DNA of 64,000 bases, from NCBI RefSeq assembly GCF_005166025.1, contig NZ_CP028923.1, positions 310,001 to 374,000 of the forward strand, in the 5' to 3' direction. Under the pieces are notes generated by a model. The model was not told the origin of the DNA, made no database searches, and was given only the letters and a program-made list of their open reading frames with translations. This document shows, one piece after another, positions 54,802 through 64,000 of this stretch; the first letter of the stretch is position 1, and the number at the start of each line of letters is the position of its first letter. Origin of the DNA: Mangrovivirga cuniculi. GTDB lineage: Bacteria; Bacteroidota; Bacteroidia; Cytophagales; Cyclobacteriaceae. Both the position numbers and the translations under genes were made by a program.

Positions 54802-54803
54802 TT

Positions 54804-55313
54804 ATGACTGCATTAGAATTCGGATACAGATTAAACAGTTTAAGAGTTTTTCTTAAGCCATACGCTTACAGACTAACCAGAGACAATGATGAAGCCAATG
54901 ATCTATTACAGGAAACGGTTCTGAAGGCTTTTAGTAACAGAGAAAAATTTTCAGAAGGTACCAATATCAAGGCATGGTTATATACCATTATGAAAAACAC
55001 CTTCATTACAAATTACCAAAAGAAAGTCAGACAAAAAACCTTTGTAGATAAGACTGACAACGATCACTACATCAACAGTTCCAAGCACACAATCGAAAAT
55101 GGTGCTTATGGTAATTTTAAAATGAAAGACATTAAAAGGTCAATTAAAAAGCTTGATGATAATTACAAAATTCCTTTTATGATGCACTATAAAGGATATA
55201 AATATTATGAGATAGCTGAGCATTTAAATGTACCTATAGGAACTGTTAAAAACAGAATTCACCTTGCAAGAAAAGAATTAAAAGAAATGTTACAGGTTTA
55301 TAGAACCGTTTAA
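54804..55313 (+). CDS. ECF RNA polymerase sigma factor
   Basis: 169 residues from ATG at 54804; the longer reading from 54717 begins inside the promoter. Sigma region 2 (DNDEANDLLQETVLKAF; IKAWLYTIMKNTFITNYQK) and region 4 (YKYYEIAEHLNVPIGTVKNRIHLARKELKEML) are both clear. No anti-sigma gene adjacent. Placed between a CarH-like regulator and crtI, as LitS is next to LitR in Streptomyces, suggesting light- or B12-controlled carotenoid expression. Confidence 0.9.
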   Translation: MTALEFGYRLNSLRVFLKPYAYRLTRDNDEANDLLQETVLKAFSNREKFSEGTNIKAWLYTIMKNTFITNYQKKVRQKTFVDKTDNDHYINSSKHTIENGAYGNFKMKDIKRSIKKLDDNYKIPFMMHYKGYKYYEIAEHLNVPIGTVKNRIHLARKELKEMLQVYRTV

Positions 55314-55357
55314 GGTATCTTAAATTCTAATTCTTATATTGTTTTCTAAAAGGTTTA

Positions 55358-56848
55358 ATGGAAAGAAGGAAATATGATGCCGTTGTAATCGGTAGTGGTT
55401 TTAGTGGTCTGGCTGCAGCGTGTTATCTTGCCAAAGATGGATTTAAGACAGCTATCGTAGAAAAAAATGATTCGCTCGGGGGAAGAGCAAGACAATTTTC
55501 TGAGGAAGGTTTTGTTTTCGACATGGGTCCTTCATGGTATTGGATGCCTGATGTGTTTGAGCATTTCTTTTCCTCATTTGGCAAATCACCTTCTGACTAT
55601 TATAACCTTATTCGTCTTGATCCAAGTTATAAAGTCATATATAAAAATTCAGACATTGATATCCCGGCTCAATGGAGTGAATTAAAAACACTGTTTGATA
55701 AATTAGAACCCGGCTCTTCTAAACATTTAGAAGAATTTATGCGTCAGGCAGAAATTAAGTATAAAGTCGGCATGAAAGATTTCGTTTATAAGCCGGGACA
55801 TTCTTTTACGGAGTTTTTAGATTTTGATCTTCTCAAAAAAGCTACAAAACTCGACATCTTCTCTTCTATCGGTTCTCATATACGAAAGTTTTTTAATAAT
55901 AAGGAATTGATCCAGCTTATGGAGTTTCCTATTTTATTTTTAGGTGCATTACCCAAAAACACGCCTTCGCTTTATTCAATGATGAATTACGCCGATATGA
56001 AACTAGGAACCTGGTATCCGGAAGGCGGAATGCATAAAATAATTGAAGGAATGGTTTCATTAGCCAGGGAGCTTGGTGTAGAAATTTTTACTGGTGAAGA
56101 GGTTAAAAACGTAGAAATATCAAACAACACAATTTCCGGATTATTAACTTCTTCGTCTGTTTTCGAAGCGGATAATATTATTTGCTCGGCGGACTACCAT
56201 CATTTTGAACAACATATACTCCCAAAATCATATCGCAGATACACAGAAAAATACTGGGACAAAAGAAAGCTTGCTCCGAGTTGTCTCCTTTTTTATATTG
56301 GAGTTGACAAAAAGTTAAATAATCTTGAGCATCATAATTTATTTTTTGATGCAGATTTTGAAAAACATACAGAGGCCATTTATGGTGATGTAAAATGGCC
56401 TGAGGATCCTCTCTTTTACACGTGTGTTCCTTCGAAAACAGATCCAACTGTCGCCCCAAAAGGAAAAGAAAATATTTTTATTTTGATTCCTATGGCACCA
56501 GGATTAATAGAAAATGACGATATTAGTGAGAAGTACTATGATATAGTGATGAGCAGGCTGGAGAAGCACTGCGGAGAAAACATTAAGGATCACGTGATTT
56601 ATAAGCGCAGTTATGGAGCCAATAACTTCATTTCTGATTATCACGCCTATAAAGGAAATGCCTATGGGCTGGCAAACACTTTAGATCAGACAGCTATCCT
56701 CAAACCGAAAATGAAAAACAATAAACTAACAAACCTGTTATATACAGGACAACTTACTGTCCCGGGACCCGGTGTACCACCAAGCTTAATTTCAGGAGAA
56801 ATTGTAGCTTCAGAAATAATTAAATATAAGTCCGGACAGTTAGCATAA
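55358..56848 (+). CDS. crtI: CrtI-type phytoene desaturase
   Basis: FAD-dependent desaturase turning phytoene into lycopene. 496 residues. N-terminal FAD motif VIGSGFSGLAAACYLAKDG at about 10-28, then GGRARQF, and C-terminal signature YTGQLTVPGPGVPPSLISGEIVA. 44 bases after the sigma gene and 12 before crtB, one operon. Confidence 0.94.
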   Translation: MERRKYDAVVIGSGFSGLAAACYLAKDGFKTAIVEKNDSLGGRARQFSEEGFVFDMGPSWYWMPDVFEHFFSSFGKSPSDYYNLIRLDPSYKVIYKNSDIDIPAQWSELKTLFDKLEPGSSKHLEEFMRQAEIKYKVGMKDFVYKPGHSFTEFLDFDLLKKATKLDIFSSIGSHIRKFFNNKELIQLMEFPILFLGALPKNTPSLYSMMNYADMKLGTWYPEGGMHKIIEGMVSLARELGVEIFTGEEVKNVEISNNTISGLLTSSSVFEADNIICSADYHHFEQHILPKSYRRYTEKYWDKRKLAPSCLLFYIGVDKKLNNLEHHNLFFDADFEKHTEAIYGDVKWPEDPLFYTCVPSKTDPTVAPKGKENIFILIPMAPGLIENDDISEKYYDIVMSRLEKHCGENIKDHVIYKRSYGANNFISDYHAYKGNAYGLANTLDQTAILKPKMKNNKLTNLLYTGQLTVPGPGVPPSLISGEIVASEIIKYKSGQLA

Positions 56849-56860
56849 ATATTCAGCTCT

Positions 56861-57697
56861 ATGATTGAACTTTTCCATAAATCAGCATTTGAGTGTAGTA
56901 AAAGAATAACTGAACTATACAGCACTTCTTTTACTCTTGGCATCAAAACGCTGAGCAAAAGGTATCACAACCCCATTTTCGGTATTTATGGCTTCGTAAG
57001 ATATGCAGACGAGATAGTTGATACCTTTCATCATCTGGATAAAGAAAAGACACTAAATCTTTTTGAAGAAAACACTTACAAAGCAATCGAGGAAAAATTC
57101 AGCATGAATCCTGTGCTTCACAGTTTTCAATTAGTAGTAAATGAATATTCAATTGAAAAGGAACTCATTGAAGCATTCCTGAAAAGTATGAGAATGGATA
57201 TTTATGCTTCTACATATAATGATTCTGCTTATGGAGAATATATTTATGGCAGTGCTGAAGTAGTAGGCCTAATGTGTTTACGTGTTTTTTGTGAAGGGAA
57301 TAATTCAGAATATGAAAAATTAAAGCCTCATGCAATGAGTCTTGGTTCTGCATTTCAAAAGGTAAACTTCCTTCGTGACCTGAAATCTGATTTTGAAGAA
57401 AGAGGAAGAGTCTATTTTCCCGAGGTTGATTTCAACTCCTTTTCACAAGATGAAAAATGCGAAATCGAAAAGGATATCGAAAAGGATTTTGATCATGCGC
57501 TGGAGGGAATAATTAATCTTCCAGATGGAGCCCGTGCAGGGGTTTATTTAGCATATTTATATTATAGAAAGCTCTTCAATAAAATAAAAAAATGCCCTCC
57601 TCATCTTATTCTTGAAAACAGGGTTAGAATTCCAAACTTCACTAAATTAGTACTTTTAGGCAGCACTTATTTTAAATATCAACTAAGAGTTATTTAA
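56861..57697 (+). CDS. crtB: CrtB, phytoene synthase
   Basis: Condenses two geranylgeranyl diphosphates to phytoene. 278 residues. First Asp-rich motif DEIVD at 50-54 (RYADEIVDTF), second in QKVNFLRDLKSDFEERGRVYFP. The YIYGSAEVVGLMCL segment is typical. In the crtI-crtB-crtZ operon. Confidence 0.94.
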   Translation: MIELFHKSAFECSKRITELYSTSFTLGIKTLSKRYHNPIFGIYGFVRYADEIVDTFHHLDKEKTLNLFEENTYKAIEEKFSMNPVLHSFQLVVNEYSIEKELIEAFLKSMRMDIYASTYNDSAYGEYIYGSAEVVGLMCLRVFCEGNNSEYEKLKPHAMSLGSAFQKVNFLRDLKSDFEERGRVYFPEVDFNSFSQDEKCEIEKDIEKDFDHALEGIINLPDGARAGVYLAYLYYRKLFNKIKKCPPHLILENRVRIPNFTKLVLLGSTYFKYQLRVI

Positions 57698-57721
57698 TTT
57701 GCTATTAAACATTTAGGAGGT

Positions 57722-58183
57722 ATGTGGGATATTATATTTAAATCTTTCATTGTCGTTGGCACTTTTTTATTCATGGAAGGTGTAGCCTGGTTTACGCATA
57801 AATATGTGATGCATGGATTTTTGTGGTCCTGGCATAAGTCGCACCATTCTTATCATAACCATGCTCTTGAGAGAAATGACCTTTTTGCTTTAGTCTTTAG
57901 CATTCCGGCAATTTTACTTTTCGTAATTGGATCTGAGTTTCCTCAATTTCATATATTGATTTATTTTGCTATCGGAATTACGGCATATGGGATTTTCTAT
58001 GTCCTGTTTCACGACATATTAGTTCATCAGAGAATAAAATTCCGATATCGAGTTAAAAACAATTATCTTAGAAGAATGATTCATGCACATTATGTGCATC
58101 ATGAAAAGAGAACTAAGGAAGATTGCGAAGCATTTGGGTTTCTTTACGCACCCAAAAAATACGATTTGAAGCAAAAGAACTAA
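57722..58183 (+). CDS. crtZ: CrtZ, beta-carotene hydroxylase
   Basis: Di-iron membrane hydroxylase adding 3-OH to beta-ionone rings, giving zeaxanthin. 153 residues. His boxes HKYVMHG, HKSHHSYHNH, HDILVHQR and HAHYVHHEK; four membrane segments. Last gene of the crt operon; its substrate requires a lycopene cyclase, which is not in this window. GGAGG stands just before its ATG, a rare strong Shine-Dalgarno here. Confidence 0.92.
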   Translation: MWDIIFKSFIVVGTFLFMEGVAWFTHKYVMHGFLWSWHKSHHSYHNHALERNDLFALVFSIPAILLFVIGSEFPQFHILIYFAIGITAYGIFYVLFHDILVHQRIKFRYRVKNNYLRRMIHAHYVHHEKRTKEDCEAFGFLYAPKKYDLKQKN

Positions 58184-58194
58184 CAGCTAATCGT

Positions 58195-58437
58195 TTAATC
58201 GTTTTTGGGTGGCACAGGATCATGGCCGCTCCCTCCCCACGGATGACATCTGGAAATGCGTTTTAATCCCAGCCATAATCCTTTCCACGGCCCATGCACC
58301 TGAACAGATTTAACCATATAAGTGCTACAGCTTGGGCTATATCTACAGGCACCGGGAATAAACGGAGAGATCATCCCTTTGTATATATAGGTTAACCCTA
58401 TAAAAAATTTCGAAAAAATTAAGTTAATAACCTTCAT
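58195..58437 (-). CDS. yidD: YidD, membrane protein insertion efficiency factor
   Basis: 80 residues. Family pattern: [49 protein letters not shown] with its conserved Cys residues and amphipathic N-terminal helix. Helps YidC insert membrane proteins. Convergent with crtZ, 11 bases apart. Confidence 0.94.
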   Translation of the reverse strand: MKVINLIFSKFFIGLTYIYKGMISPFIPGACRYSPSCSTYMVKSVQVHGPWKGLWLGLKRISRCHPWGGSGHDPVPPKND

Positions 58438-58564
58438 ACTAAATGGTTAAACCCTTAAAGAGATAAAAACGTTACATCAATTGAGCATAAGACTTGCAAA
58501 GATTAATAAAAATATCAATTTTTGACTTTATTACAGTCGCGTTACATCGCGAATAAATTTAAAT

Positions 58565-59062
58565 ATGGGAAACAAAGGACTATCACCGGAAAAGCACGAA
58601 GAAATAAAGAATATTTTTACCAGCTTTCTCGAAGAGAAAAAGCTGCGTAAAACACCTGAACGATTTGCTATTCTAGAAGAGATTTATAGCAATGAAGGCC
58701 ACTTTGATGTTGAGTCTTTGTATATCAACATGAAAAATAAAAATTACAGAGTGAGTCGTGCTACGGTTTACAATACTCTCGATCTTTTACTTGAGTGCAG
58801 CCTGGTTACAAAACATCAGTTTGGCAAAAACCTTTCACTCTATGAAAAGTCACATGCCTATAGGCAGCATGATCATGTGATTTGCACTAAAACAAATCAA
58901 ATATTTGAATTTTGTGACCCGAGGATCCAGGCAATTCAAAAACTAGTAGAAGACACTTTTGATTTCACCGTCACCAGCCATACACTTTACTTTTATGGCT
59001 ATCTAAATTCTGCCAAAGAAAAATCAGTCGAAGATTCGAAGAAAGAAGTTCAGGAAAAATAA
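58565..59062 (+). CDS. Fur-family transcriptional regulator
   Basis: 165 residues. Winged helix with [25 protein letters not shown] and [20 protein letters not shown], metal-site part [18 protein letters not shown]. The structural zinc CxxC pairs of Fur/PerR are missing, so it may be a two-site regulator of the kind common in Bacteroidetes. Target (iron, peroxide, zinc) not decidable. Terminator follows. Confidence 0.88.
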   Translation: MGNKGLSPEKHEEIKNIFTSFLEEKKLRKTPERFAILEEIYSNEGHFDVESLYINMKNKNYRVSRATVYNTLDLLLECSLVTKHQFGKNLSLYEKSHAYRQHDHVICTKTNQIFEFCDPRIQAIQKLVEDTFDFTVTSHTLYFYGYLNSAKEKSVEDSKKEVQEK

Positions 59063-59087
59063 AAAAGCCGGCTATACCGGCTTTTTA
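59061..59087. terminator. Bidirectional terminator
   Basis: AAAAAGCCGG-CTATA-CCGGCTTTTT between convergent Fur and M23 genes. Confidence 0.92.
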
Positions 59088-59111
59088 AATATTTTAAACT
59101 CACTACTTCAA

Positions 59112-60095
59112 TTACAATCCCATCGTTTTATTAACCTCTTTCCCTTTCTTTAAAATATCTGCATATTCTTCCGGGGTGATATCTTGTAAGAAAAAGTGAA
59201 CAGGGTTTAGTGGTCTACCCTTTGATCCCTTGAGAACTTCGTAATGTAAATGAGGGCCTGTTGATTTGCCGGTATTACCAACTTCGGCAATTTGTTGTCC
59301 TCGGACCACCGTATCACCCTTTTTTACTAAAAATTTATTCAAATGGGCATATCTGGTTTTATATCCAAAGCCATGATCGATTATAATTTCTTTTCCATAA
59401 CCCCAGGCATTGGTTCTTACTTTCACGACTTTTCCATTACCAGTAGCATATACTGGAGTTCCTATTGGAGCCGCCATGTCTATGCCATCATGACCTCTTC
59501 TTGTTCCGTAATGTGGATCAATTCGGGTACCGTATCCTGACGCTAAATAATATTTGTCTTTATCTAAAGGCTGGATAGCAGGCATACTTTTTAGCTTTTC
59601 TTCAGCGCTGATTGCAGATTTTAATAATTCTCCATGAGAAGCTTCCTGAACCATTGCACGGCGTTTAAGCTTGTCGATTCGCCTTGACAAATTGATATAA
59701 ACTTCCGAATATTGAAGGTGATCACTTTTTAAATTTTTATATCTTTCTGAACCACCAACACCAGCGATTCGATAATCTTCTGGTAAAGGATCGACCCCCA
59801 TAATTGTCCTGTATATTTCATCATCATTTCTCTCTAAAGATGAGATCACATGATCAAGGGTATCAAGTTTAGACTGATATAAATCGAAATGAGTTTCGAG
59901 CTCAGATACTCTTTCTTTTAAGATAATTTCTTCTGGAGAATCGAAAATGGCATTATAACCAAAGAGCATTAAAGCACCTGAAATAACTGATAAGATAAAA
60001 AAACCCAGGATGTTATAAACAACATCTGACTTACGGACCCTTACTTTTTCATATTTGCAAGTTTCAGGATCATAGTAGTACTTAATTTTTTTCAT
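59112..60095 (-). CDS. M23-family (LytM) metallopeptidase
   Basis: 327 residues. One N-terminal membrane helix (about 28-48), a coiled coil (ELETHFDLYQSKLDTLDHVI), and the M23 domain near 200-310: HDGID (HxxxD), and the HLHYE motif in STGPHLHYEVL. All zinc ligands present, so active rather than a NlpD-type activator. Acts on peptidoglycan cross-links in the periplasm. Confidence 0.93.
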   Translation of the reverse strand: MKKIKYYYDPETCKYEKVRVRKSDVVYNILGFFILSVISGALMLFGYNAIFDSPEEIILKERVSELETHFDLYQSKLDTLDHVISSLERNDDEIYRTIMGVDPLPEDYRIAGVGGSERYKNLKSDHLQYSEVYINLSRRIDKLKRRAMVQEASHGELLKSAISAEEKLKSMPAIQPLDKDKYYLASGYGTRIDPHYGTRRGHDGIDMAAPIGTPVYATGNGKVVKVRTNAWGYGKEIIIDHGFGYKTRYAHLNKFLVKKGDTVVRGQQIAEVGNTGKSTGPHLHYEVLKGSKGRPLNPVHFFLQDITPEEYADILKKGKEVNKTMGL

Positions 60096-60151
60096 TTGTT
60101 GGCTGCAGTTGAAAAAATTAAATTTCCTGTTAAAAGGACGTAATATAACAA

Positions 60152-61108
60152 TTATTGATATTCATTCCAAATTAAGGCAGCCGCACCCAGGATTGCTGCA
60201 TTCATATCCATTAGTCCACTTGGCAAAATTTCGACCTTCCCTTTATAGATTGTCATAAGGTGTTCTTCGAAACTTTTTCTGGTCGGTTCAAATAAAAGGT
60301 CTCCGCTACTAACTAGTCCTCCTGCCAGATAAATAGCTTTTGGTTCTGAAAAAGCCACAAAATCAGCAAGTGATCTACCTAAAATATAACCTGTTTTCTC
60401 AAAGGCTGCTTTAGCTACTTCATCCCCTTTTAATGCTTCCTCGGTTATTTCTTCCCCGTGAAAATCATTAATTCCAAGATCTCTGAATTTACTATGTGCT
60501 TTTTTTACCGCAAGCATCTCAAGCAGGGTTCTTTTAAGGCCGGTAGAGGAGCAATAGGTTTCCAGGCATCCCTTTTTACCGCAACCACACTCTCTTCCAT
60601 TATCTATTGCTCTTGTGTGACCAAGTTCTCCCGCGAATCCATTGTTTCCATAGACCAGTTTATTATTAATAACTATCCCGGAACCAAGACCTGTGCCGAG
60701 TGTAATAGTTATAAATTCGGATACTCCCTTTGCTGCACCAAAAATTCCTTCGCCAAAGGCACTTGCGTTGGCATCATTTGTGAGTATAGCTGGAATGTTT
60801 GGAAATATGGGTTTTAGTTTATCTATCAACGGCACAACACCTTTCCATTCTAAATTTGCTGCATGCTCTATCGTCCCTCTATAATAATTACCATTAGGAA
60901 CCCCAATACCTATTCCGATTAATTCGCACTCACCGATTTCGTCTACTAATTTATCTACTTCGGTTTTTACCTTTTTCAGGTAATCGTCTATATCGGAATG
61001 GCCTTTGGTTGGCAATTTAGATTGCACCGGACAGTTACCTTTTTGATCAACAAGCCCTAGCTTGGTATAGGTTCCCCCGATGTCAATCCCTACAGCAAAT
61101 TTTTTCAT
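60152..61108 (-). CDS. ROK-family sugar kinase
   Basis: 318 residues. ATP motif GIDIGGTYTKLGLVD at 7-21, the ROK zinc site CGCGKKGCLE, and the catalytic Asp in LTNDANASAFGE. Most similar in layout to glucokinases of the ROK group. 7 bases after trhO end in the same direction, so a unit with it. Confidence 0.9.
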   Translation of the reverse strand: MKKFAVGIDIGGTYTKLGLVDQKGNCPVQSKLPTKGHSDIDDYLKKVKTEVDKLVDEIGECELIGIGIGVPNGNYYRGTIEHAANLEWKGVVPLIDKLKPIFPNIPAILTNDANASAFGEGIFGAAKGVSEFITITLGTGLGSGIVINNKLVYGNNGFAGELGHTRAIDNGRECGCGKKGCLETYCSSTGLKRTLLEMLAVKKAHSKFRDLGINDFHGEEITEEALKGDEVAKAAFEKTGYILGRSLADFVAFSEPKAIYLAGGLVSSGDLLFEPTRKSFEEHLMTIYKGKVEILPSGLMDMNAAILGAAALIWNEYQ

Positions 61109-61115
61109 GTTTAGG

Positions 61116-62186
61116 TCAGCTTTTTAAAGTGCTATTAAGTGGTTTTTTATATTTGAGCTTTTCAGATCTTCCTTTAACGTATTTATCTCCTGTTCTGACC
61201 GGGTTATTCTTCCTCCACTCTTGCCTTTCTTCTTCATCCCACTGTAAAACCTCTTTACATTCTTCTGAACAACAGCCTTCATATTTTTCCTTACAATTAC
61301 TGCACTGAATAAATAAAATATGGCAACCGTCATTTGCACAATTTGTGTGGTCATCACATGGTTCTCCACACTGATGACAAACTGCAATTATATCATCACT
61401 GATTCTTTCTCCAAGACGGTCATCAAAAACAAAATTCTTACCAATATACTTATTCTCCAGCCCTTCTTCTTTAACCTGACGAGCATATTCAATAATACCG
61501 CCATTTAATTGGTAGACATTTTTAAATCCCTTGTGTTTATAATAAGCACTTGCTTTTTCACACCTGATTCCTCCGGTGCAATACATTAAAATGTTTTTTT
61601 CTTTATGCTCCTTTAACTCTTCTTCGACTACATTTAGTGCTTCCCTGAAAGTATCCACATCCGGAGTTAAGGCATTTTTAAAATGACCTACCTCAGCCTC
61701 ATAGTGATTTCGCATATCAACTATAATGGTGTTAGGATCCTCTGCAAGCCTGTTAAATTCAGCGGCACTTAGATGAACTCCTTTATTGGTAACGTCAAAG
61801 GTCTCATCATTTAAACCGTCAGCGACTATTTTGTCTCTTACTTTTATTGTCAATTTATAAAAAGATGGCGCTTCAGCCTCGACCGCAATGTTCAAGCGAA
61901 CATTATTTAGCCATTCTATCGAATAAAGCTCCTTTTTAAATTGCTCAAAGTTTTCTTTAGGTACACTTATCTGGGCATTGATTCCTTCCCAGGAAACATA
62001 TGTTCTACCTAATACACCCATCTCATCCCATTCTGCATAAAGCATATCTCTGAATTCTTCAGGATTTGAAATATGATGGTATTTGTAAAATGACAAAGTA
62101 ACTCTTGTCGTTTTATCATCACTGTAAACACGAGATTTTAACTCTTCCCTGTTTACCCTGTTATAGAGATGCTTAACTTTTTTCAT
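61116..62186 (-). CDS. trhO: TrhO, tRNA uridine-34 hydroxylase (rhodanese-like)
   Basis: Makes ho5U34 in tRNA with oxygen, a step before cmo5U/mo5U. 356 residues. Rhodanese domain with active Cys in [17 protein letters not shown]-terminal Cys-rich domain ([30 protein letters not shown]). N-terminal acylphosphatase-like domain. First gene of the unit with the ROK kinase. Confidence 0.93.
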   Translation of the reverse strand: MKKVKHLYNRVNREELKSRVYSDDKTTRVTLSFYKYHHISNPEEFRDMLYAEWDEMGVLGRTYVSWEGINAQISVPKENFEQFKKELYSIEWLNNVRLNIAVEAEAPSFYKLTIKVRDKIVADGLNDETFDVTNKGVHLSAAEFNRLAEDPNTIIVDMRNHYEAEVGHFKNALTPDVDTFREALNVVEEELKEHKEKNILMYCTGGIRCEKASAYYKHKGFKNVYQLNGGIIEYARQVKEEGLENKYIGKNFVFDDRLGERISDDIIAVCHQCGEPCDDHTNCANDGCHILFIQCSNCKEKYEGCCSEECKEVLQWDEEERQEWRKNNPVRTGDKYVKGRSEKLKYKKPLNSTLKS

Positions 62187-62350
62187 GGGGCAAAATTAGG
62201 CCTAATTTAAGACAGGAACAATAATGTAACTCAATCAATGCAAGCAAAGATCAATTTTTAACTTTATTTTTAATAAATTATTAATATGTAGCGTAATAAT
62301 TTTTACGTTTATATAAAATCAATTAAATCTTAATTCTCAATTTTTATAAA

Positions 62351-62797
62351 ATGAAAACCAAAATATTATCCTTTGTACTTCTCCTTTGTTTAGCTGTGAC
62401 TTTTTCTTCGTGTGAAAAAGATGATGAAAACAGGTCAATAAACTACACCTTAATTTCCGGCACTAATTACAATACAGGAGGCACAGTGAATGTACAACAA
62501 ATTAGTAATGGAGTCAAAATAACAATAAAGCTCGAGGGAGGTGTTGAAGGTATGGTTCACCCTGCACATTTACATTTTGGCACCTGGGATGGTGATGGAG
62601 AAATGGCAGCTATGCTAACCCCAATCGATGGTACGACAGGAATTTCCGTAACTGAACTTCAAAATCTTACGGATGATTCCTCAATGAGCTATGATAGATT
62701 CCTGACATTTGATGGAAGTATTAAAGTTCACCCAAACGACGGGGATCTGAGAAAAGAAATTTTGGCTTATACCAATATTGGAACAAACGCTCCTTAA
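62351..62797 (+). CDS. CHRD-like lipoprotein
   Basis: 148 residues. Lipobox FSSC (Cys21), then a beta-rich domain with VEGMVHPAHLHFGTWDGDGEMAA, HxH-type pattern of CHRD/superoxide-dismutase-like domains. Its 3' end overlaps the convergent CxxC protein gene by 4 bases. Copper-binding is possible but unproven. Confidence 0.7.
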   Translation: MKTKILSFVLLLCLAVTFSSCEKDDENRSINYTLISGTNYNTGGTVNVQQISNGVKITIKLEGGVEGMVHPAHLHFGTWDGDGEMAAMLTPIDGTTGISVTELQNLTDDSSMSYDRFLTFDGSIKVHPNDGDLRKEILAYTNIGTNAP

Positions 62798-63225
62798 TCA
62801 ACTACATCAGCATCATCAAGGATATAGTTCAGGTGATAAATGTCAGATTTATTAAGCCTGAACTTTCCTTTAAATACTACATAATCATCGGTTTTGAATT
62901 TTTTATGTCCGGGTTTTAGATTTAACTCCATCACAGTTTCAGGCCCTGCATTTCCACAAAAGAAACAATTTGCAAAAGGGTTTTTGGACAATACAAATTC
63001 TCCTTTTTCGACATCCATTGGGATAACATATCCTTCTATAATAATTTCTTTTCCGTCAATTGCTTTTACTTTTGGCCCAAAGGTAGGTTCAGTAAAATAT
63101 GTTTCTAATTGATTATCATAAGTTTGATTGAATTGAACATCAGCCAGAGTACTCCAATCAATTTTTGTCTGACCGAAAACCGGAATTATAGTTATTAAAA
63201 ATATGAGTATCTTATTTTTCATCAC
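62794..63225 (-). CDS. Secreted CxxC protein (DUF3299-like)
   Basis: 143 residues. Signal peptide ends VFGQ (residue 18). Domain similar to DUF3299 in which GYVIPMDVEKGEFVLSKNPFANCFFCGNAGPETVMEL carries a CxxC pair, suggesting metal or redox activity. Start lies 14 bases inside the permease gene, so they are coupled; DUF3299 genes often sit beside such permeases, which hints at metal export. Confidence 0.75.
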   Translation of the reverse strand: MMKNKILIFLITIIPVFGQTKIDWSTLADVQFNQTYDNQLETYFTEPTFGPKVKAIDGKEIIIEGYVIPMDVEKGEFVLSKNPFANCFFCGNAGPETVMELNLKPGHKKFKTDDYVVFKGKFRLNKSDIYHLNYILDDADVVD

Positions 63226-64000
63226 TTAAAACTTGAGCTATATCTGTTTTATATAATTTGTAAGCAGGAATTAAAGCGGCTATTATTCCTAAAAGAATTA
63301 CTACCGGAAACAAAATTAGTTCACGAGTATCATACATACTACCAGTCAACCATTCACTTTCTTTAATATGGGATATAAAATAGATTATCATCCTGCTCAA
63401 TATTAAGCCAATCAAAATCCCTGCCAGACATAAGATGCATGACTCAATGATTACCTGGAACAAGACTCTTGCTTTAGAATAGCCTAAAACCCGCATTACC
63501 GATAGGTCATATTTTTTCTGATCAAGAGAAGTGAAAAGGGTTATGAAAACAGCAAACCCGGAAAGAGCCATAATACCATAGGCTAATATTTTCAGGGTAT
63601 CATATCCTGTACCCAGAAGAGTCATTAGCCGATCTATTTCAATAGAAGGTAAAGCTGCCTGCATGGATGTGTTATTATTAATCATCTTGCTAAGCATGAG
63701 TTGTCCCATAGGGTTTTTAAATTGTAAAAGATAGGCAGTAAAATCACCTTCTCCTTCAATGTCATGAACCTCCCATAAACTTTGATAGGGAGTGATGATC
63801 AACCGGTCAACAACAGTTCCTGTAGGCTTCAAAATACCTTTAACTATAAATGGATGTTGATGCTGCTCTGCCTCCATAGCCTGACCATGCTGAGACTTTA
63901 TCTTTAACCCAACAGTCAAATTATGCTTTTTGGCAGCCTGGGCACCCACGACTACTTCCATTGTTTCATCAAACACCTTTCCGTTAGCAAGTTCAACTTC
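63212..64000 (-). CDS. FtsX-like ABC transporter permease (partial, 5' end outside)
   Basis: Open from base 64000, so the N terminus is off the window. 262 C-terminal residues seen: MacB-type periplasmic segment (VGLKIKSQHGQ), then three membrane segments (ILAYGIMALSGFAVFITLF; VIIESCILCLAGILIGLIL; ELILFPVVILLGIIAALIPAY) and the family end YKTDIAQVL. The ATPase gene is presumably upstream. Coupled to the CxxC protein gene. Confidence 0.88.
   Translation of the reverse strand, partial: EVELANGKVFDETMEVVVGAQAAKKHNLTVGLKIKSQHGQAMEAEQHQHPFIVKGILKPTGTVVDRLIITPYQSLWEVHDIEGEGDFTAYLLQFKNPMGQLMLSKMINNNTSMQAALPSIEIDRLMTLLGTGYDTLKILAYGIMALSGFAVFITLFTSLDQKKYDLSVMRVLGYSKARVLFQVIIESCILCLAGILIGLILSRMIIYFISHIKESEWLTGSMYDTRELILFPVVILLGIIAALIPAYKLYKTDIAQVLSDEK

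Overview
The window reads as chromosomal sequence of a Bacteroidota (Bacteroidetes) bacterium, probably of the Cytophagales type. Reasons seen in the sequence: low GC, few Shine-Dalgarno sites, promoter cores matching the Bacteroidetes form TTTG-N19/20-TAnnTTTG, and marker families such as DUF4295 beside L33/L28, DUF6452/DUF6048, DUF4286, MnmD and a GIHH-type IleRS. It also has bacillithiol genes and a crtI-crtB-crtZ carotenoid cluster. Almost everything is core housekeeping; I see no prophage, insertion sequence, CRISPR array or conjugative module.

Layout. 0-13.5 kb: ribD (cut by the edge), prmC, an EamA transporter, dusB, a CPBP protease, cdsA and psd (phospholipid synthesis), a glutamate dehydrogenase, lptC with a small membrane protein, a TPR protein and an outer-membrane protein, anmK, and a second Glu/Leu-type dehydrogenase. 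13.6-26.9 kb: NhaD antiporter, lysC-ribH, a YfgM-like TPR protein, pdhA, recF-DUF721, the rpmB-rpmG-DUF4295-ftsY group, mnmD-ispF-M16 peptidase, and a fused alpha/beta 2-oxoacid dehydrogenase E1. 27-32 kb: a secreted Arg-rich repeat protein broken by frameshifts, ytxJ, osmC, an envelope protein and lipA. 32-44 kb: gcvP, M28 peptidase, DUF6048/DUF6452, rimO, a twice-frameshifted bshC, 5-formyl-THF cyclo-ligase, hemB and an ornithine aminotransferase. 44-47.5 kb: a small patch of transglutaminase-like, lipoprotein, membrane and beta-barrel genes of unknown role. 47.5-51.5 kb: lspA-ileS. 51.6-52.1 kb: three tandem, very unusual tRNA-like genes. 53.7-58.2 kb: CarH/LitR-like MerR regulator, ECF sigma factor and crtI-crtB-crtZ. 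58-64 kb: yidD, a Fur-family regulator, an M23 peptidase, a ROK kinase, trhO, a CHRD-like lipoprotein, a CxxC secreted protein and an FtsX-type permease cut by the edge.

The most unusual object is the tRNA-like triplet at 51.64-52.10 kb (minus strand). Each copy has sound acceptor, D and T arms, a Leu-like D arm, an apparent GUC (Asp) anticodon with G73, and a 42-nt variable arm. That arm folds into a long helix capped by a GNRA tetraloop, and two base changes between the copies keep the pairing. The unit has its own candidate promoter, spacer hairpins and terminator.

Second in interest is the carotenoid control region. Two inverted repeats built on TGTTTAA(C/G)...GTTAAACA bracket a near-ideal promoter in front of the sigma gene. 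They lie next to a MerR regulator that keeps the CarH W-x9-EH signature but has ExHxxM where ExHxxG is expected. Third, the only broken genes in the window (the repeat protein and bshC) carry at least four single-base losses, all in homopolymer runs; sequencing error and real decay cannot be told apart from the sequence alone.
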